A stretch of DNA of 64,000 nt from JAPSGM01 sp963777045 (lineage in GTDB: Bacteria; Chloroflexota; Limnocylindria; QHBO01), in the NCBI GenBank assembly GCA_963777045.1, contig CAVZPD010000013.1:1-64000 (forward strand). Direction: 5' to 3'. Made by a program: the position numbers and the translations under genes. The notes beneath the pieces are model-generated. The model had not been told where the DNA came from, made no database searches, and saw nothing but the letters and a program-made list of their open reading frames with translations. Below are positions 60,281-64,000 of this stretch, piece by piece; position 1 is the first letter of the stretch, and each line of letters starts with the position of its first letter.

Positions 60281-60299
60281 CATACTGCCCCGCAGTATG
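60281..60299 (+). promoter_or_regulatory. CsoR-type operator overlapping the csoR start codon
   Basis: CATACTGCCCCGCAGTATG is a perfect inverted repeat (8-bp arms, CCC centre). The TACT-(G/C tract)-AGTA form is that of RcnR/CsoR-family sites. The last three bases are the ATG of csoR, and CATACT may double as its -10, so bound protein should block its own synthesis. Confidence 0.7.
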
Positions 60300-60647
60300 A
60301 CGAGCAACTCGATCGGGCGCGGAGCGGACTCCGGCGAGCACTTCCGGCACTCCTATACCCGCGACCGCACCGAGCTCCTGCATCGGCTCAGGCGCATCGA
60401 GGGCCAGGCCCGCGGACTCCAACGGCTGGTCGAGGGCGAAGCCTACTGCCTCGACGTCCTGCAGCAGGTCGAGGCCATGACTGCTGCGGCCGACCAGGTT
60501 GCGATGCTCGTCCTGGAGGACCACATCTCTGGTTGCCTGACGCATGCCATCGAAGCCGGCCAGGGTCAGCCGTACGTGGACGAGGTGATGTCGGTCGTGC
60601 GGCGCGCGGTCGGCCGCAAGGCACCGCGAAAGCGCTCCGGGGAATGA
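60297..60647 (+). CDS. csoR: CsoR/RcnR-family metal-sensing repressor
   Basis: 116 residues of the all-helical DUF156 fold: LLHRLRRIEGQARGLQRLVE, YCLDVLQQVEAMTAAADQVA, LEDHISGCLTHAIEAG. Cys51, His76 and Cys80 match the copper-sensing C-H-C site of CsoR; a formaldehyde-type FrmR would have a different fingerprint. Metal binding releases the tetramer from DNA. No copper pump or chaperone is nearby, so the regulated target may be itself or the divergent PIG-L/ABC exporter pair. Start ATG 60297 is part of the operator. Confidence 0.9.
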   Translation: MTSNSIGRGADSGEHFRHSYTRDRTELLHRLRRIEGQARGLQRLVEGEAYCLDVLQQVEAMTAAADQVAMLVLEDHISGCLTHAIEAGQGQPYVDEVMSVVRRAVGRKAPRKRSGE

Positions 60648-60649
60648 AG

Positions 60650-60682
60650 CGGGAGTGCCGCAGGGGGGAACCACGGCACTCC
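60650..60682. terminator. Bidirectional hairpin between csoR and the methyltransferase-like gene
   Basis: GGGAGTGCCG (60650-60659) and CGGCACTCCC (60673-60682) pair perfectly over 10 bp with a 13-nt loop, directly after the csoR stop and between convergent genes. No T-run on either side. Confidence 0.55.
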
Positions 60683-60753
60683 CGGCGAGAAGAATAGCGG
60701 TCGGGTCAAGGCGCCGTGGAGGTTAAGCGTTCGACCGCGCAGCAGACGAGCGA

Positions 60754-63561
60754 TCACTCGCCGAACATCGTCAGCTGCTGGCCGCCGCGCTCGATGAGCG
60801 GGGTGAGCCCAAGGATCGGTTCCAGCCGCTCGAGGCCAGCTCCCTCGCGTCGGAAGAGTGCCTCGAAGTGCTGCCACTTCAGGAAGTGCCAGTTCTGGCG
60901 CTCGATCTCGCTCCGCAGCCAGGGCGATCGCTCCAGCTTCAGGCCCACCAGCTCGGCTCGTTCCGCTGGAATCACCAGGAAGCGCGCCTGCTGATCGGTC
61001 GGCTCGATCCCCCGCCCGCGTCGCAGGACCGCCTCGCCCATCTGCGCCGTCCACTCCACCTCGAACAGGAAGGCCATCCGGCCGCGCCGGTACCAGAGCG
61101 CGTCCACCGCCCCCAGCACGTCCGACGGTGCCCGCACCACCAGCGGCAGATAGGCCCGTCGCTCGTCCTCGTGGAGCCGCTCGTAGAGCGTCGTGCCGGC
61201 GTAGGGGCGATCGTGCTCGCGGCGGCTCACCCAGGCACGCAGTCCCAGCCGATGGGCGTAGTCGACCAGCATGCCGATGATCCGTGCGTGGTCGTGCAGC
61301 CGCACGCCGAGCTCCTCGTCGGTACGCAGCTGCCCCTTCTCACCCACCGCCGCGTAGGCTGCCAGGCAGGCGCGGACCAGCTCCTCGTCGGGCGCCTCCA
61401 GTCCCGGAAATAGGACATAGATGCGCTCCAGGAAGCCCGATTCCTCCAGCCGCCCGGCGGTGGAGAGGATCGAGTAGGTCGCCCACTCGACACGGTCGGC
61501 GAGGGGAGATTCGGCCAGCTCCGGCTGGCGCAGCCACCACATCGGTCGTTCGGGATCGCCGAGCCGGACCAGGGTCGGGTGGTCGTCGCGACCGAGCTCC
61601 TCGCGCAGGAGCATGCTGAGCAGGGCCGCCGGACCCCGCTCCAGCCGTTCGTCGAGCTCGCGGCCCGGGCCATCTCCGCCGGCGTCGGCAGCACCGCGCG
61701 ACTGCGCGAGGCGGACGAGGAGGCCGCTGCGCTCCAGCTCCAGCAGGACGGCCGCCGCCAGCCGCATGAGGCCGGCGGGCTCGCCCCGCGTTCGCAGCAG
61801 GTTGCCCGCCGCGCGGTCGATGGACTCGGCAAGCTCGGGGTAGGTGAGGTGGCCTTCCTCCGCACCGAGGCGCAGGGGCTGCGGCTGCATGGCCTCGCGA
61901 AGGTGGTCCTCGGCCGATGGCTTGCGCAGGTGGAGCGTCACGCCATCCCCGGTGCGCCGGGACTCACGGTGGATGACGTCGACCAGCCGCAACCCGGCGG
62001 CGGCTCCGGCGAGTGCCAGCGCCAGGACGCGATCCGGGTCGTCGCCCTCGACGATCACGCTGAACCAGCCACCGGGCTTGAGCGCGCCAGCCGCGGAGGT
62101 GAAGGCGTGCCGCAGGGCGGTTGCCTCGGTCCCGTCGCTGCGCGCCGGGCCGCCCCCGAAGATGGGTTCCAGTCGCAGGGTCTCAGCCGCCTCCCGCCCG
62201 ATGAGCCAGGCGGTCGCGAGGTACTCGAAGCTCAGCTCGTCCACGTTCGCTGGATCGGAGACGGAGCCCAGCACCATGTCGACGCCGTCGGGCGGCAGGT
62301 ACTGCCCGACGACCGCCGGGCGGCAGCGGATCCAGAGTACGTTCGCCGCTGAGACGCCACCCAGCTCCTCGAGGCCGGCCGCAAAACGGACCGGGCGGCG
62401 ATCCTTGCCCAGCGCCGCCACCGCTGTCCGGACATCACGCACGGCGGCCTCGAAGAGGCGCCAGACATTGACCTCGCGCTGGAAGCGCGATGCCGGCTGG
62501 CGGACGCGGCCGCCGCTGATGCGCAGCGAGGCAACCCGCCCCGGATAGCCGTTCAGGCGACTGGCCGGCAGCAGGCACGCGGCCAGGGCGAGGCGGAACA
62601 CGGCCAGCATGGCCGGGTCGCGCATGTCCGCCTCGATCTTGCCGGCAATCGCCTGGAGGGCATACAGGTTCCGGGGGGTGTAGAGCTCGAGGATCTCGTC
62701 CACCAGCTCGCCATGCCCATCGAGCACCGGGAATCGCTCTCGGAGCTGCTGGTAGTGGGCGGTGCGCCGGGCATCCACGGCGGTGTTGGGCTGGATCGGA
62801 TCCGGATGCACCGTGGAGGCGAAGCGGGGCCGGTCGCTGCGCGGCCCGGTGGGCGGATCAGCGCTCAGCGCTGGCGGCGTGGGCGGCTCTCCCCCCTCGC
62901 CGAGGGCGGAGGCATCGGGCTCCGGCGGCTCGCCGGTGAGCCCGACGGGAGCGGGCGGCAACCCGTCATCGGCATCGGCGTCGGTGATGACCTCCTCGGC
63001 CTCGTCCACCGGCGGCCGCTCGATCCCGAGCTTTGCGAGGTCGATCTCATCCACGGCAGCCACGCGATCCTCGCCACCGCCGATGGAGAGGTCGCAGCTG
63101 GGGCAGCGGTAGATCTTGCGCGAGGGTGCGCCGGCGTCGCGCGGCCAGATGAACTGCTCACCGACGACCGGGTGGCGGCAGTTCGGGCAGCGCGTGGCGT
63201 ACAGCTCCTCGATGTGCTGCCGCAGCGGGACGTCGACACGTCGCGACGACGAGAGGCCACTGAAGGCCGCGTCGATGGCTCCGGGGTCGGGCGCCAGCAG
63301 GAATGCCTGCGCGGCGAGCTGGGCGAACGGGCTCGGATCGGCAGCGACGGCACGCATGCCGTGGGCGACCGCGCGCCGGGCTGTCCAGCCGATCCCCGCC
63401 CAGGGGTCGAGCACGGTGTCTCCCGGGCGAGAGAACGCCAGCAGCTCGGCGTCGAGCTGGTTATCGGCCGGGGAGGGGAAGTAGCGCTCCAACAGCGCGA
63501 GACCAGGCAGGCGCCGCGGAAGGACGACGTGGTCGAGCCGTTTCCGGCCGGAGTCGCCCAT
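60754..63561 (-). CDS. DNA methyltransferase-like protein fused to a nuclease-like C-terminal domain
   Basis: 935 residues with AGGAGG before the ATG. N-terminus: LALLERYFPSPADNQLDAEL and the AdoMet motif I DTVLDPWAGIGWTARRAV (about 48-66), as in DUF1156-type DNA amino-methylases. A zinc ribbon follows (CPNC about 122, CPSC about 151), then an acidic Pro-rich linker (about 180-250). The catalytic (D/N/S)PP(Y/F) motif expected near 425 reads VLGSVSDP, so methyl transfer is uncertain. Near the end FLFEVEWTAQMGEAVLRRG and RFLVIPAERAEL (about 832-865) suggest a PD-(D/E)xK-like nuclease fold. Substrate is probably DNA. It lies 8 bp after the acidic partner gene. Confidence 0.7.
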   Translation of the reverse strand: MGDSGRKRLDHVVLPRRLPGLALLERYFPSPADNQLDAELLAFSRPGDTVLDPWAGIGWTARRAVAHGMRAVAADPSPFAQLAAQAFLLAPDPGAIDAAFSGLSSSRRVDVPLRQHIEELYATRCPNCRHPVVGEQFIWPRDAGAPSRKIYRCPSCDLSIGGGEDRVAAVDEIDLAKLGIERPPVDEAEEVITDADADDGLPPAPVGLTGEPPEPDASALGEGGEPPTPPALSADPPTGPRSDRPRFASTVHPDPIQPNTAVDARRTAHYQQLRERFPVLDGHGELVDEILELYTPRNLYALQAIAGKIEADMRDPAMLAVFRLALAACLLPASRLNGYPGRVASLRISGGRVRQPASRFQREVNVWRLFEAAVRDVRTAVAALGKDRRPVRFAAGLEELGGVSAANVLWIRCRPAVVGQYLPPDGVDMVLGSVSDPANVDELSFEYLATAWLIGREAAETLRLEPIFGGGPARSDGTEATALRHAFTSAAGALKPGGWFSVIVEGDDPDRVLALALAGAAAGLRLVDVIHRESRRTGDGVTLHLRKPSAEDHLREAMQPQPLRLGAEEGHLTYPELAESIDRAAGNLLRTRGEPAGLMRLAAAVLLELERSGLLVRLAQSRGAADAGGDGPGRELDERLERGPAALLSMLLREELGRDDHPTLVRLGDPERPMWWLRQPELAESPLADRVEWATYSILSTAGRLEESGFLERIYVLFPGLEAPDEELVRACLAAYAAVGEKGQLRTDEELGVRLHDHARIIGMLVDYAHRLGLRAWVSRREHDRPYAGTTLYERLHEDERRAYLPLVVRAPSDVLGAVDALWYRRGRMAFLFEVEWTAQMGEAVLRRGRGIEPTDQQARFLVIPAERAELVGLKLERSPWLRSEIERQNWHFLKWQHFEALFRREGAGLERLEPILGLTPLIERGGQQLTMFGE

Positions 63562-63569
63562 AGCGCCTC

Positions 63570-64000
63570 CTACGCTTCCTCGATCAGCTCCTCTTCGAGC
63601 TCGGGCTCGTCCGAGTATTCGGGCAGGCTGGTGTCGAGCTCCTCGACCTCTTCCTGCTCCTCGTCGAGCTCTTCGCTCTCCTCGTCGTCATCGTAGCGGA
63701 GCGGACTACCCTTGAGGTACGGTCGAACGTCACCCGGCCGCGCGCCCACGCTGCCGGGGAACGAAACCTTGCCGAAGTTGTTCGGGTGGGCGAAGACCTC
63801 GCGCACGATGATGCGGACGTCGTCCCGATCCATCATGGTGATCGCCGCCTCGTAGCGGTTACCACCGCCGATGAGCTTGGCCAGGCGGTTACCGATGCGC
63901 GGCTCGACGTGCCCCACGTCGATGTCACCGAAGCGCGCGAGCAGCTGCTCTCCGTCGAGCACGAGCTCGACGGCATCACCCGGCGAGAGCGGTGCCAGCC
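63570..64000 (-). CDS. HIRAN-like protein with acidic tail, 5' end cut by window edge
   Basis: The frame is open to the window edge, so the N-terminus is missing; at least 143 residues are visible. The first 85 (PGDAVELVLDGEQ, VGHVEPRIGNRLAKLIGGG, YEAAITMMDRDDVRIIVREV) have strand order reminiscent of HIRAN domains, which occur with helicases, methylases and nucleases; this is a weak match by eye. The last 45 residues are extremely acidic (runs of Glu/Asp), as in DNA-mimic or chaperone-type tails. It immediately precedes the methyltransferase/nuclease-like gene in one operon, so a joint DNA-related task is likely. Confidence 0.6.
   Translation of the reverse strand, partial: LAPLSPGDAVELVLDGEQLLARFGDIDVGHVEPRIGNRLAKLIGGGNRYEAAITMMDRDDVRIIVREVFAHPNNFGKVSFPGSVGARPGDVRPYLKGSPLRYDDDEESEELDEEQEEVEELDTSLPEYSDEPELEEELIEEA

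Noticed and set aside
57605..60647. Copper export operon under CsoR
   Set aside because: The adjacent ABC exporter is an ordinary ABCB type with no metal-binding motifs, and no P-type ATPase or CopZ is present; control of this pair remains only a possibility.

Overview
The window is 64 kb of very GC-rich bacterial chromosome, roughly two thirds G+C by eye. The gene families suggest a free-living heterotroph of Chloroflexota type, possibly Limnocylindria-like. Pointers are the AfsR-like regulator, many sugar and nucleoside ABC transporters with LAAC lipoproteins, PAC2, MGH1-like glycosidase, YyaL, Mrp, and start codons placed 6-8 nt behind a TANNNT box. An actinobacterial origin cannot be excluded. 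No phage genes, transposases or CRISPR arrays were seen. Both window edges cut a gene.

Layout. 1-4 kb: truncated AfsR-like regulator and a zincin-like protein. 4-12.2 kb: minus-strand polysaccharide operon (Wzm/Wzt-type exporter, two GT4 glycosyltransferases, a PP-loop enzyme, a glucuronyl C5-epimerase-like protein). 12.2-15.4 kb: tRNA-His, PAC2, small membrane proteins, a metallophosphoesterase and a ParB-like protein. 16.1-22.3 kb: sugar ABC importer (ugpC, a binding protein with its halves in swapped order, two permeases) and an MGH1-like glycosidase. 22.4-26.2 kb: two ABC exporter pairs. 26.3-27.3 kb: an XRE-type regulator between two copies of a 141-bp repeat; a third copy lies at 22.3 kb. 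27.4-41.2 kb: NUDIX, topoisomerase IB, PncB, a degenerate M1-like protein, GlgC-like enzyme, class A PBP, M23 peptidase, prepilin peptidase, CsbD, PepA. 41.3-54.6 kb: nucleoside uptake and salvage (two adenosine deaminase-like proteins, BMP-family importer, nucleoside hydrolase), with Mrp, a phosphoesterase and a PIG-L protein. 54.7-60.7 kb: zinc-ribbon protein, YjbQ, YyaL, an ABCB-type exporter, a second PIG-L protein and CsoR with an operator over its own start codon. 60.7-64 kb: a large methyltransferase-like/nuclease-like fusion and an acidic partner cut by the edge.

The most unusual items are the circularly permuted solute-binding protein at 17379, the three equal-length 141-bp elements with inverted ends, two of them flanking the XRE gene, and the methyltransferase/nuclease-like pair at the right edge. 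Five genes each carry one apparent extra base, so either the consensus contains insertion errors or these genes are decaying; any claim of gene loss should wait for read-level checking.
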